Shown here: positions 1-7,659 of the stretch, piece after piece
How the letters are laid out: every line of letters starts with the position of its first letter
Numbering within the stretch: position 1 is the stretch's first letter
Origin: Acetomicrobium sp. UBA5826
GTDB taxonomy: Bacteria; Synergistota; Synergistia; Synergistales; Acetomicrobiaceae
Length of the DNA: 52,773 nt
Direction of reading: 5' to 3'
Assembly: GCF_002433005.1 (NCBI RefSeq)
Contig: NZ_DJHF01000023.1
Location: 1-52,773 of the forward strand
The notes under the pieces: generated by a model
Told to the model about the DNA's origin: nothing
What the model saw: only the letters and a program-made list of their open reading frames with translations
Databases searched by the model: none
Translations under genes and position numbers: made by a program

Positions 1-48
1 TACAAATATTTTACGCGATCAGGACGTCTTCGCTACTTTTGAAGCATG

Positions 49-57
49 TGGTATAAT
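49..57 (+). promoter_or_regulatory. Extended -10 promoter for the MATE gene
   Basis: TGGTATAAT, a perfect extended -10 element, lies 57 bp before the start codon of the MATE gene. No convincing -35 hexamer is seen at 16-18 bp spacing, which suits an extended -10 promoter. The same TGnTATAAT pattern recurs before several other genes of the window. Confidence 0.55.
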
Positions 58-113
58 AGGGTTACGGCAATGGGCGAATATTGTATGCATTTTAGCACGA
101 AAGGGGGAATTGG

Positions 114-1520
114 ATGATCGATGTCGATGAAAAAACAGAACGACTCGGCAAGGAACCTATCGGCAGACTTCTTTTGGCATTTTCGCTTCCGGCAATTGCG
201 GGATTGTTTGCGAATGCTCTCTACAACATAGTTGATAGAATTTTTATAGGGCGAAACGTCGGCGAGACGGGTCTTGCTGCCGTTACGGTGGCTTTCCCTC
301 TTTTTGAGTTATCCATTGCCCTCTGTCTTTTGGTTTGCGTGGGGGCGGCTTCGATTGCCTCCAGGAGTTTGGGCGCCGGCAGGAAAAAGAGGGCTGAGCT
401 GATCTTGGGGAACGCCTTTACCTTATCCGTTATTATCGCGATCTTTATCTGCCTTGGCATGGCTTCGTCCCTTGAGTCGGCTTTGAAGCTCTTTGGTGCA
501 AGCGAAGATATCTTGGGCCCTGCTCGCGATTACATGGTCATCGTATTGTACGGGATGCCCTTTTTTGTGATTTCCTTTGTCCTTAACTCATTGATCAGGG
601 CCGAAGGGTCGCCCAGGTGGGCAATGGGTACCCTGGTTCTGGGAACGGGGGCCAACATCTTCCTGGATTGGCTTTTTATCTGCCACTTGGGTTGGGGAAT
701 AAAGGGTGCCGCCTGGGGTACGACAATTTCAGAATTCCTGTCATGCCTGTGGGTTGCAATTTATTATCTTAAATACAGCGTACTTAAGATCAAATATAGG
801 AATTTAAAACCACGAGCCTCCTTAATGGGTTCCATATTGTCGATAGGGATAACTCCCTGTATAACTTCAATATCCTTTGCTGTGTTGTTGGTGCTTTTAA
901 ATCAAAGAGCGCTGAGACTTGGGGGAGATTTGGCCGTATCCTCCGTAGGTATATTTCTCACGTTGGATACACTATTCTTTCTGCCGGCCCTCGGCATAAG
1001 CGAGGCAGCTCAACCAATAATCGGTTACAATTACGGAGCAGGCTTGTATCAACGCGTTAGAAAGGCCATATTGCTTGCCTTTGGGGCTTGTCTGTTGGTC
1101 TTTTCTCTTTCCTGGTTCTCCACTCAGTTTTTTGCTGGGAGAATCGTGCAAATCTTTTGCAACGATAATTTAACGTTAATCCATATGACCTCACGTGCAT
1201 TGAGGGTTGGCTACATTTTTCTACCGGCAGCTGCCGTATTCGTGGTCACTTCCTATACTCTCCAGTCTTTAGGGAGAGCTCGTGAGGCGTTGTTCATTCA
1301 GCTTGTCCGTCAGCTCGGCATTTGCTACCCGGCCGTATTGATCATGCCGAGTTTTTTGGGCTTGGATGGCATATGGATGGCTTTCCCGGCTACCGATCTT
1401 GGCGGGTCGATCTTGGCCTTTTTTGCCATTAGACGGGAGTTGAAGAAGCTCAGGGAAGAGGAAAAGACAGTTCACCCAAAGCTTGAAGTCGTTGCAAACA
1501 GGTCAGGAGGATGCAGGTGA
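114..1520 (+). CDS. MATE family multidrug/Na+ efflux transporter
   Basis: A 468-residue integral membrane protein of the multidrug and toxin extrusion family, which exports cationic drugs or metabolites in exchange for Na+ or H+. The length and the run of about twelve hydrophobic segments in two similar halves fit the family. N-terminal features include the segment FSLPAIAGLFANALYNIVDR (about residues 23-42), typical of MatE helix 1, and a second half with EAAQPIIGYNYGAG, the family's repeat signature. A good ribosome site (GAAAGGGGG) precedes the ATG. The gene ends 18 bp inside the convergent ROK kinase gene. The substrate cannot be told from sequence. Confidence 0.93.
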   Translation: MIDVDEKTERLGKEPIGRLLLAFSLPAIAGLFANALYNIVDRIFIGRNVGETGLAAVTVAFPLFELSIALCLLVCVGAASIASRSLGAGRKKRAELILGNAFTLSVIIAIFICLGMASSLESALKLFGASEDILGPARDYMVIVLYGMPFFVISFVLNSLIRAEGSPRWAMGTLVLGTGANIFLDWLFICHLGWGIKGAAWGTTISEFLSCLWVAIYYLKYSVLKIKYRNLKPRASLMGSILSIGITPCITSISFAVLLVLLNQRALRLGGDLAVSSVGIFLTLDTLFFLPALGISEAAQPIIGYNYGAGLYQRVRKAILLAFGACLLVFSLSWFSTQFFAGRIVQIFCNDNLTLIHMTSRALRVGYIFLPAAAVFVVTSYTLQSLGRAREALFIQLVRQLGICYPAVLIMPSFLGLDGIWMAFPATDLGGSILAFFAIRRELKKLREEEKTVHPKLEVVANRSGGCR

Positions 1521-2399
1521 TTCCTCGCTTACGAGGGAAGCGGCTCCAAATATGGCTGCGTCGTTTCCCAGGGAACTGATCTTCAAAGAGAAGGCGCCTT
1601 TGTAGAGGGGAACGATATGTTTGTGGACTAAGGGTTCCAGGACGGCAAGGAGTCCCTCTGCTCGGCTGAGCCCCCCTCCCAAGATGATAGTTTCGGGGTC
1701 GAAGAGATGAACCATCGAAGCGATAGCTTTGGCTATTGCCTCTAAAGAGGGGTTTATGATTCGTGCTACCTCCGGCTCTTTCCTTCGCACCCAAAGTATC
1801 TTCATGTCTTCGGGCAAGTCGTTACGGCCTGCTTTTCTTTCGATTGCATCGGTGCCTCCGATAGCTTCAAGATGTCCGAGGCATCCGCATCCGCAACGCT
1901 CATCGTCACCTAAGGCCATATGTCCCGGTTCTCCTGCGTAGCCGTGAGCCCCCATCAGCAATCTGCCGTTCAAAACTATTCCTCCGCCAATTCCCGTCCC
2001 CAGAGTTAAAACGATGAAATTGCTAAGCCCCTTGGCAAGCCCGGTCATTTGCTCGCCCAGAGCGTAGCAATTGGCGTCATTCTCTATTGCAATCCTTCTC
2101 TGCAAATTCTTTTCAAACATGGATTTGATGGGAATACCCTTCCAATCGGGAAAGTTGGGAGAAAGAACGAGGTGCTCCCGCCGCAGGTCCAAAAAACCGG
2201 GAATTCCAATCCCGACGGAGAGTATGTAACCCGGAGGTTCCAGTTTTTCGACGATACGTTGAAGTTGTTCGATAACTCCTTTAAGGGTTCTTCCCTCGGA
2301 GGTTGGTTCTTCCCACCTTCGAAGTATTTTGTCTCCCTCAACCAGTGCAGCCTTTATATAGTGCCCGCCTATATCTATTCCTATCGCAAGGTCGCCCAT
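1503..2399 (-). CDS. ROK family sugar kinase (glucokinase-like)
   Basis: A 298-residue cytoplasmic sugar kinase of the ROK (repressor, ORF, kinase) family that would phosphorylate glucose or an N-acetylated hexosamine with ATP. It starts with the phosphate-binding motif GIDIGGHYIKAALV, has the DNDANC-like segment ENDANCYALGE with the catalytic Asp, the ROK glycine motif LGTGIGGGIV, and the zinc-binding CGCGCLGHLE box. The ATG at 2399 is chosen because GGAGAG lies just upstream and the motif block begins a few residues in; a longer upstream frame would run into the tRNA. There is no DNA-binding N-terminus, so it is an enzyme and not a NagC-type repressor. Its 3' end overlaps the MATE gene on the other strand. 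Confidence 0.88.
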   Translation of the reverse strand: MGDLAIGIDIGGHYIKAALVEGDKILRRWEEPTSEGRTLKGVIEQLQRIVEKLEPPGYILSVGIGIPGFLDLRREHLVLSPNFPDWKGIPIKSMFEKNLQRRIAIENDANCYALGEQMTGLAKGLSNFIVLTLGTGIGGGIVLNGRLLMGAHGYAGEPGHMALGDDERCGCGCLGHLEAIGGTDAIERKAGRNDLPEDMKILWVRRKEPEVARIINPSLEAIAKAIASMVHLFDPETIILGGGLSRAEGLLAVLEPLVHKHIVPLYKGAFSLKISSLGNDAAIFGAASLVSEESPASS

Positions 2400-2438
2400 T
2401 TCGTCTCTCCTTCGTGTGGTGAATTCGAGCTTACAAAA

Positions 2439-2526
2439 TGGCGGAGGACGAGGGATTTGAACCCCCGGTGCCTTGCGGCACAAGTGATTTCAAGTCACCC
2501 GCCTTCGACCGCTCGGCCAGTCCTCC
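2439..2526 (-). tRNA. tRNA-Ser (anticodon UGA)
   Basis: Reading the minus strand gives a 7-bp acceptor stem GGAGGAC/GTCCTCC, a D arm GCCGAGCGGTC, an anticodon stem-loop GGTGA-CTTGAAA-TCACT with anticodon TGA, a long variable arm (GTGCCGCAAGGCAC) diagnostic of a type II tRNA, a T arm GGGGGTTCAAATCCCTC, discriminator G and an encoded CCA. It would read UCA codons and wobble UCN. Confidence 0.96.
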
Positions 2527-2535
2527 GCACAAGCC

Positions 2536-2544
2536 ATTATAGCA
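2536..2544 (-). promoter_or_regulatory. Extended -10 promoter for tRNA-Ser
   Basis: On the minus strand TGCTATAAT ends 9 bp before the mature 5' end of the tRNA. A weak -35 candidate, TTCACG (2559-2564), sits 17 bp further upstream. Confidence 0.6.
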
Positions 2545-2686
2545 ACTACTTCGCAGTTCGTGAAGTCAAGGCGCGAGGACTTAATGCCACCATATCACCC
2601 TTATCGCTTAAAATAAAACTGGGATTTTCCTGAAGCTGATCCTAAAATATATATAGATGACCTGAGAAAAGAAGGGGGGATATATT

Positions 2687-3070
2687 ATGAAAAAACGAAG
2701 ACAACTATCGATTGCATTGTTTTTATTGGCGATTGTCCCCGTAATTTTGGTTTTTGCGGTTCCTCTATTTTCCGAAGAGAAAAACGATTCCTTAGTTTTG
2801 GTGGCGTCGTCCTTTAAATATAGCGGGGAAGAAGGTGTTTTTAAATTAAATACGACTATCAAAAACGTCTCATCGAGGGAGATCGAGGGGCCGGGGCTTA
2901 TCGTGACCATTTACGGACAGGAGGACAAATTATTGGTGCAACGGTCCTTTAAGGCAAGAAGGGTGTCCCTCTTACCCGGAGAGGAAACGGAGGTGGCAGC
3001 TACGATTTACGTCGATAGGCCTGTCTTTGATTTTAGGTTGACCGTGACGGAAGGTTTGGGAGGAGGTTGA
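2687..3070 (+). CDS. Small membrane-anchored or secreted protein, unknown function
   Basis: 127 residues: a basic start (MKKRRQ), one hydrophobic segment (about residues 7-27) that is a signal peptide or membrane anchor, then a hydrophilic domain rich in alternating beta-type residues. The pattern 'conserved hydrophobic strand, NV(S)SREIEGPG, LPGEETEV' recalls FxLYD-like or DUF3426-like extracytoplasmic beta-sandwich domains, but I do not recognise the family with certainty. A strong ribosome site (GAAGGGGGG) precedes the ATG. It stands alone between the tRNA and the CoA-binding protein, with only 59 bp to the latter, so the two may be co-transcribed. Confidence 0.75.
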   Translation: MKKRRQLSIALFLLAIVPVILVFAVPLFSEEKNDSLVLVASSFKYSGEEGVFKLNTTIKNVSSREIEGPGLIVTIYGQEDKLLVQRSFKARRVSLLPGEETEVAATIYVDRPVFDFRLTVTEGLGGG

Positions 3071-3129
3071 AGATAAACGAGGAACACCGTGCGTGTCCCT
3101 AAGGATTTTACAAAGAGGAGGGCGAGAGA

Positions 3130-3543
3130 ATGGAGTGGGAAAGGATAATAAAAGAATACGTATGTTCCCCCTGCAAGGTGGCCGTGTTGGGAGCTACGGT
3201 CGAAACGGGAAAGCCTGTCTCCGGAGTGCTGTCTTATTTAAAATCCAGAGAATTTGTGATTTATCCCGTAAACCCGAAATATATGGGCCTTAAGATCTTC
3301 GATCTTGACTTTTACTCTTCGATAAAGGGTATTCCGGAAGCCATCGATATCCTTTCGGTATTCATTGGTCCTAAAAATCAGGGATTTTTGTTGGATGAAC
3401 TGAAGCAGATTGCCTATAAACCGATTATATGGTTCCAACCAGGTGCGGAAAACCCACAGCTGGAAGAAAAGTTAAAAGAATTGGGATATGATGTTGTAAG
3501 CGGTGAGTGCATAATGGCAGTGCATAGCGCAAGTTGTCGCTAG
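3130..3543 (+). CDS. CoA-binding domain protein (YccU-like)
   Basis: A 137-residue single-domain Rossmann-fold protein of the CoA_binding_2 type, like E. coli YccU. The nucleotide/CoA-binding start is VAVLGATVETGKPVSGV followed by YPVNPKYMG, and the closing signature VWFQPGAE-type motif is seen as IIWFQPGAENPQLEE. These are the same modules found at the N-terminus of ADP-forming acyl-CoA synthetases and succinyl-CoA synthetase alpha, but the catalytic histidine domain is absent, so it is a stand-alone binding protein of unknown role. GGAGGGCGAG precedes the ATG. It lies upstream of a thioesterase and IorAB, which also handle acyl-CoA chemistry. Confidence 0.85.
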   Translation: MEWERIIKEYVCSPCKVAVLGATVETGKPVSGVLSYLKSREFVIYPVNPKYMGLKIFDLDFYSSIKGIPEAIDILSVFIGPKNQGFLLDELKQIAYKPIIWFQPGAENPQLEEKLKELGYDVVSGECIMAVHSASCR

Positions 3544-3617
3544 TTTGTCCTCCATAGCTTTGCTGTTTACTGTAAATATTTTTTTGCAAGCCCATGTGGA
3601 ATATTTATCGATCTATG

Positions 3618-3626
3618 TGGTATGAT
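3618..3626 (+). promoter_or_regulatory. Extended -10 promoter for the thioesterase-iorAB operon
   Basis: TGGTATGAT (TGTGG precedes the hexamer, as before the MATE gene) is 57 bp upstream of the thioesterase start, in a 140-bp gap. No -35 is evident. Confidence 0.45.
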
Positions 3627-3683
3627 AGATCTGCTACCCTTTTATTGTGCGTACATTACATTTCAGGCTAGGAGATGAAAACA

Positions 3684-4097
3684 ATGTCCTTAAGCGCGTC
3701 TCTTACGGTTAGGGTACCCTACGGCGCAACCGATCAGATGGGAGTAGTATATTACGCCAATTACCTGACGTGGTTCGAAATGGGCAGGACCGAGTTCTGC
3801 AGGGAATTCGGAATGCCATACACAGAGTGGGAAGAAAAGGGAATCTTCATGCCCGTTGTCGAGGTCAGATGCAGATACAAACACCCTGCTCACTATGACG
3901 ATTTCATTAGAGTGGAGACCTTTTTGAAAGAAATAAAACCTCACAGCCTTTCCTTTGAATTTAAAATCTATCGTGATAGTGACGACAAACTTCTTGCCGA
4001 AGGCTTTACCAAACACGGGTTTTGTGACAGACGGGGGAAGTTGGTCAAAAAACCAGAGCCTTTTTACAGCAAGCTCATGGATCTGTTGAAAGAATAA
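3684..4097 (+). CDS. YbgC/FcbJ-type acyl-CoA thioesterase
   Basis: A 137-residue hot-dog-fold 4HBT thioesterase, which hydrolyses acyl-CoA thioesters in the cytoplasm. The signature is YGATDQMGVVYYANYLTWFE, holding the catalytic Asp and the YANYLxWFE helix of the 4-hydroxybenzoyl-CoA thioesterase/YbgC family. Two ATGs are possible: 3675 touches the GGAG at 3671-3674, while 3684 is 9 bp from it, so 3684 is preferred. It is the first gene of a probable operon with iorA (17 bp gap). Aryl- or branched-acyl-CoA made after IorAB action is a plausible substrate (inference). Confidence 0.88.
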   Translation: MSLSASLTVRVPYGATDQMGVVYYANYLTWFEMGRTEFCREFGMPYTEWEEKGIFMPVVEVRCRYKHPAHYDDFIRVETFLKEIKPHSLSFEFKIYRDSDDKLLAEGFTKHGFCDRRGKLVKKPEPFYSKLMDLLKE

Positions 4098-4114
4098 AAT
4101 GGCGAGAGAGGTGT

Positions 4115-5980
4115 ATGCGAATGGCAACTGAAAGGGCTGTTCTGCTTGGCAATGAGGCGATTGCCAGGGCTGTTGTTGAAGCGGGGTGTGAGGTAGCCTG
4201 TGCCTATCCCGGCACGCCCTCATCGGAAATTTTGCCGGCAATAGCGAAATTCGCCGATTTGCTCGATACCAAAACGGTTGTGGAATGGGGCACGAACGAA
4301 AAGGTGGCGTACGAAGTCGCGATTTCAGCTTCCTTTACCGGAAAAAGGTCCTGTGTCGCAATGAAACATGTTGGTCTTAACGTTGCAGCTGACCCCTTTA
4401 TGAGCGCTGCTCAGTTTGACATTGAAGGCGGCATGCTGTTGATCGTAGCCGATGATCCCGGGCCCCACAGTTCCCAGACGGAACAGGACAGCAGATTGTT
4501 CGGTCTGTTTGCCAAGGTTCCCGTCTTGGATCCTTCTTCCGCGAAGGAAGCCATGGAAATGGTAAAAGATGGTTTTGAGTTGTCCGAAAGGCACAAGATA
4601 CCGGTGATGTTGCGTCCTACGGTGAGAGTCGATCATTGCAGACAGGATGTGGAGCTTAACGATCCCTTAAGGCTGGAAAGACCGGCCAAATTCGTAAAGG
4701 ATGTAAAGCGTTGGGTTTGTCTTCCCGCCCACGTAAAGACAACCCATCCCAAGCTAAACCAGAAGATGGATGCCGTAAAAGAGGAATTTACGAAAAACTT
4801 CTCGAAGTACAACTTTGAGATAGCGGCGCAGGAAAAACCCAAACTTGGCATTATTGCGGGAGGAATATCCTTTGCAGTAGTGATGGATTTGCTGGAAAAG
4901 CTGGGCAGAAAGGATATATCGGTATTGAAGATAGGCACACCCCACCCCCTGCCATTGGACCTCGTAAACGATTTTATAGCCCGCCACGAAAATGTTTTGT
5001 TACTTGAGGAGACCTATCCCGTAATAGAACTTCAGATCACTGACCGCAGAAATGTGAAGGGGCGATGGAACGGCTATGTGCCAAGAGCCGGCGAATTGAC
5101 ACCTGAAGTGGTGGAGGAATTGGTTTGCAAAGCTCTGGGTGAAACTTGCACTCGCGATGCTGATGAGGATTTGAAGAAGGCGATAGAAGAATTAAAGATA
5201 ACACCCAAACCCCCGATGCTATGCCCGGGATGTCCTCACAGGGCGAGCTTTTTCGCCATAAGGAAGGCTTTTCCCGACGGAATATATCCTTCGGATATAG
5301 GATGTTATACCTTGGGAGTTAACCAGAAAACTGTCGATACCTCCATATGCATGGGTGCCTCGGTAACGCAGTCGTCGGGTTTTTATCTGGCCCACAAGGT
5401 CGATGGCCAGTTGCGTCCCATTGTAGCTACCATAGGAGATTCCACTTTCTTTCACATGGGTTTGCCAGGGCTTGTAAACGGGGTTTACAACAAACATGCC
5501 TTTGTATTGGCAATTCTCGATAATCAGGTGACGGCCATGACGGGAGGTCAGCCCCATCCAGGTACGGGCCAAAAACTTAGGAAAGGCGACTCTGGCAGGA
5601 TAGTGCCCATAGAAAGGGCGGTCAAAGGCTGCGGCGTAGAGTTCGTAAAGAGGGTGGAAGCCTATGATATAGACGAAGGAGTAAAGGCGCTCAAGGAAGC
5701 GTGGGAATATGCAAAGGATCATAAGGAGCCGGCAGTGGTTATCTTCGGCCATCCTTGCATGCTGCTGAGGCAAGAACAACCCAAGGTTCCCGTTCGCGTC
5801 GAGGACGAAACGTGTGTAGGTTGCAAGTTCTGTATAAACTTCTTCAATTGTCCCGGCCTGGTTTTCGACGAAAGCTCCAAGAAGGCCTACATAGATGAAC
5901 GCTTTTGCGTCAAATGCGGCGTTTGCGTGAACGTGTGCCCCCATGGGGCTATCCAGGTCATATCGGAGGAGGGAAAGTAA
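4115..5980 (+). CDS. iorA: Indolepyruvate:ferredoxin oxidoreductase, alpha subunit
   Basis: 621 residues, the large subunit of the oxygen-sensitive enzyme that oxidatively decarboxylates aryl-pyruvates (from Trp, Phe, Tyr) to aryl-acetyl-CoA, reducing ferredoxin. In order: a pyrimidine-binding domain with AYPGTPSSEI (about 30-39), a central domain, a TPP-binding domain with CPGCPHR (about 369-375), GDSTFFHMGLPG (about 440) and DNQVTAMTGG, and a C-terminal ferredoxin domain with two cysteine clusters, CVGCKFCINFFNCP (about 566-579) and CVKCGVCVNVCP (about 598-609). The ATG at 4115 is used; an in-frame ATG at 4121 has better spacing from GAGAGAGG and is an alternative. The stop overlaps the iorB start by one base. 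Confidence 0.95.
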   Translation: MRMATERAVLLGNEAIARAVVEAGCEVACAYPGTPSSEILPAIAKFADLLDTKTVVEWGTNEKVAYEVAISASFTGKRSCVAMKHVGLNVAADPFMSAAQFDIEGGMLLIVADDPGPHSSQTEQDSRLFGLFAKVPVLDPSSAKEAMEMVKDGFELSERHKIPVMLRPTVRVDHCRQDVELNDPLRLERPAKFVKDVKRWVCLPAHVKTTHPKLNQKMDAVKEEFTKNFSKYNFEIAAQEKPKLGIIAGGISFAVVMDLLEKLGRKDISVLKIGTPHPLPLDLVNDFIARHENVLLLEETYPVIELQITDRRNVKGRWNGYVPRAGELTPEVVEELVCKALGETCTRDADEDLKKAIEELKITPKPPMLCPGCPHRASFFAIRKAFPDGIYPSDIGCYTLGVNQKTVDTSICMGASVTQSSGFYLAHKVDGQLRPIVATIGDSTFFHMGLPGLVNGVYNKHAFVLAILDNQVTAMTGGQPHPGTGQKLRKGDSGRIVPIERAVKGCGVEFVKRVEAYDIDEGVKALKEAWEYAKDHKEPAVVIFGHPCMLLRQEQPKVPVRVEDETCVGCKFCINFFNCPGLVFDESSKKAYIDERFCVKCGVCVNVCPHGAIQVISEEGK

Positions 5981-6540
5981 TGCAATACATCATCGTTGGT
6001 CTTGGCGGGCAGGGAATACTCTTTGCCAGTCGCGTTTTAGGGGAGATAGCAATAAAAAGAGGAGAAAACGTGATTGGAAGCGAAGTTCACGGTATGGCTC
6101 AGCGTGGAGGCTCCGTTATCAGTCACTTTAAAGTAGGATCATACAAAAGCCCATTGATAAGTGCCGGCGATGCCAACGTGCTCCTGGCCTTCGATCAAAA
6201 CGAGGCGATAAGAAATCTCCACTTCCTGAAAAATGGAGGATACGGCATAATTAATGTCCATAAGATGGAGGTCTTTCAAAACGAGAGCCTGAAGAAATAC
6301 CTTACGAAAAGAAATATTTCCACCTTTCTTTTGAAGGGATACGAAATATTGAACGAACATATGAAGGGTAATTATCTGTTTTTGAACGTATTGATTTTGG
6401 GTGCCATGGGTGCTTTAAACTTAGGGGGCATCTCTTTCGACGAGGTAAAGGATGCTGTTTCCAAGCTAAGCCCTGCGAAGTTTCTCGATGATAACATGAA
6501 AGCGCTCGATCTCGGCAAAATGGCAACGCATGAGTCTTAA
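5980..6540 (+). CDS. iorB: Indolepyruvate:ferredoxin oxidoreductase, beta subunit
   Basis: 186-residue gamma/beta-type subunit that pairs with IorA. It begins MQYIIVGLGGQGILFASR, the usual glycine-rich CoA/TPP-partner motif of 2-oxoacid:ferredoxin oxidoreductase gamma domains, followed by EVHGMAQRGGSV. GGAGGAGGG before the TAATG overlap gives strong coupled translation. A strong intrinsic terminator follows 16 bp after the stop, closing the operon. Confidence 0.95.
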   Translation: MQYIIVGLGGQGILFASRVLGEIAIKRGENVIGSEVHGMAQRGGSVISHFKVGSYKSPLISAGDANVLLAFDQNEAIRNLHFLKNGGYGIINVHKMEVFQNESLKKYLTKRNISTFLLKGYEILNEHMKGNYLFLNVLILGAMGALNLGGISFDEVKDAVSKLSPAKFLDDNMKALDLGKMATHES

Positions 6541-7060
6541 AAATTCAAAGACGTTCAGGACCCTCTCTCTTGAGAGGAGGGTCCTGTTTTTTTCGCCAAG
6601 AAACGGGCTTTCCCTTGTCGAGCTGTTGATAGTAATTTTCATTTTTTCTTCAACTGTGGGCGGCATTGGACTGGCCGTCAGCGCGGCCAAAGAGGTATTC
6701 GCTCTCATAGAATTCAAAAAGGCTCACATATGGATTCAGGGCATCTTTATCGAAGCAGCCCAAGCCGACAGGCCTTTCATCTTTAAATATACGACCCGTT
6801 CTGCTTCCACAGACACGCTGCGGATCCAATGGCTTGACACTCTCGATGAAAAAGTATTTGATACGGGTAGAAGCTGTTATTTCAGGGGGATGAGCGCGTC
6901 GGAGAGTTTTTCGGTGTATTCCCCTGAATGGCATACGCTCACTCCCGGTCTGACGTTGAAGGTGACCACAGGTCCTGGAAGTAGTTCCAAAAAACTTGGA
7001 TATATAGTTATTTCTCCCTATTGTTATATAACGATCAGAAAGGATCCGCCAAAGAATTGA
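6530..7060 (+). CDS. Type IV prepilin-like protein (pseudopilin)
   Basis: 176 residues with a class III/prepilin signal: a basic leader of 26 residues, then G-LSLVELLIVIFIFSST, matching the prepilin peptidase motif (G before the cut, Glu at +5) and the hydrophobic N-terminal helix. The rest is a small C-terminal domain with an aromatic tail (SPYCYITIRKDPPKN). Pseudopilins serve type II secretion, pili or DNA uptake, and DprA and ComM are encoded nearby. The only in-frame canonical start is the ATG at 6530, which overlaps iorB by 11 bp, has no clear ribosome site and places the iorAB terminator inside the leader codons 10-21. Expression is therefore doubtful or regulated; the frame itself looks genuine because of the motif. 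Confidence 0.7.
   Translation: MSLKNSKTFRTLSLERRVLFFSPRNGLSLVELLIVIFIFSSTVGGIGLAVSAAKEVFALIEFKKAHIWIQGIFIEAAQADRPFIFKYTTRSASTDTLRIQWLDTLDEKVFDTGRSCYFRGMSASESFSVYSPEWHTLTPGLTLKVTTGPGSSSKKLGYIVISPYCYITIRKDPPKN
6556..6593 (+). terminator. Intrinsic terminator of iorAB, inside the pilin-like leader
   Basis: A 10-bp perfect stem CAGGACCCTC/GAGGGTCCTG extended past a bulged T by CTC/GAG, with loop TTGA, is followed by seven Ts (6587-6593). It is a textbook Rho-independent terminator and lies inside the codons of the prepilin-like gene. Confidence 0.88.
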
Positions 7061-7069
7061 CATTTCCTC

Positions 7070-7099
7070 TTGATTTTGGGCATTGAATAGGGTTATAAA
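7070..7099 (+). promoter_or_regulatory. Probable promoter of the lepB-rbgA run
   Basis: TTGATT (7070-7075) and TATAAA (7094-7099) are spaced by 18 bp, 53 bp before the lepB start. A perfect TTGACA also occurs at 7057-7062 but has no -10 at proper distance. Confidence 0.45.
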
Positions 7100-7152
7100 G
7101 ACATTCATGTGACGGAGTTTAACCAATAATCTTGTGGGGTGTAATTATCGAC

Positions 7153-7659
7153 ATGAAGCCATGGTGGAGAGAATTAATCGAGACTTTGATTTGGGCATTG
7201 ATTTTGGCCTTGGTTTTGAGGACTTTTGTGGTTCAGGCATTCTGGATTCCCAGCGGTTCAATGATACCTACCCTGATGCCGGGGGACAGGGTGTTGGTGG
7301 CAAAGTTTTGGTATCGGTTTTCTGAACCCAAGAGAGGTCAAATAGTGGTATTTAGATATCCCCTCGATCCGACGAGGGATTTCGTAAAGCGATTGATAGC
7401 TCTTCCCGGCGAAACTGTCGAGATAAAAAACGGTATAGTTTATATAAATGGAGAAGTTCTCGAAGAGCCTTACGTGAAGAACAGGGACTTTCTCAGCATG
7501 GAGAAGACGACAGTTCCAAGGGGGCAATATTTCATGATGGGCGATAATCGTCCAAATTCGCAGGATAGTCGCTTTTGGGGTTTTGTTCCCAGAAACTACC
7601 TGCTTGGCCCCGCCTTTTTCCGTTATTGGCCCTTGAGCAGAATAGGGGTGCCCAAGTGA
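7153..7659 (+). CDS. lepB: Signal peptidase I
   Basis: 168-residue membrane-anchored serine protease that removes signal peptides from exported proteins. One transmembrane anchor (about residues 9-27) is followed by SGSMIPTLMPGDRV with the catalytic Ser36, and FVKRLIALPGE with the general base Lys79; the box MGDNRPNSQDSRFWG is the family's third signature. Short, single-anchor form like Gram-positive SipS rather than the two-anchor E. coli LepB. The ATG at 7153 is preferred over TTG 7132 because GGGGTG lies 11 bp before it and the product starts MKPWWRE, normal for the family. Its stop overlaps the rbgA ATG (TGATG). Confidence 0.95.
   Translation: MKPWWRELIETLIWALILALVLRTFVVQAFWIPSGSMIPTLMPGDRVLVAKFWYRFSEPKRGQIVVFRYPLDPTRDFVKRLIALPGETVEIKNGIVYINGEVLEEPYVKNRDFLSMEKTTVPRGQYFMMGDNRPNSQDSRFWGFVPRNYLLGPAFFRYWPLSRIGVPK

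Noticed and set aside
2049..2633. Open frame of 194 codons on the plus strand
   Set aside because: Antisense to the ROK kinase and running through tRNA-Ser; no motif, no ribosome site.
5219..5944. Open frame of 241 codons on the minus strand
   Set aside because: Lies wholly opposite the strongly conserved TPP and ferredoxin parts of iorA; no recognisable protein features.
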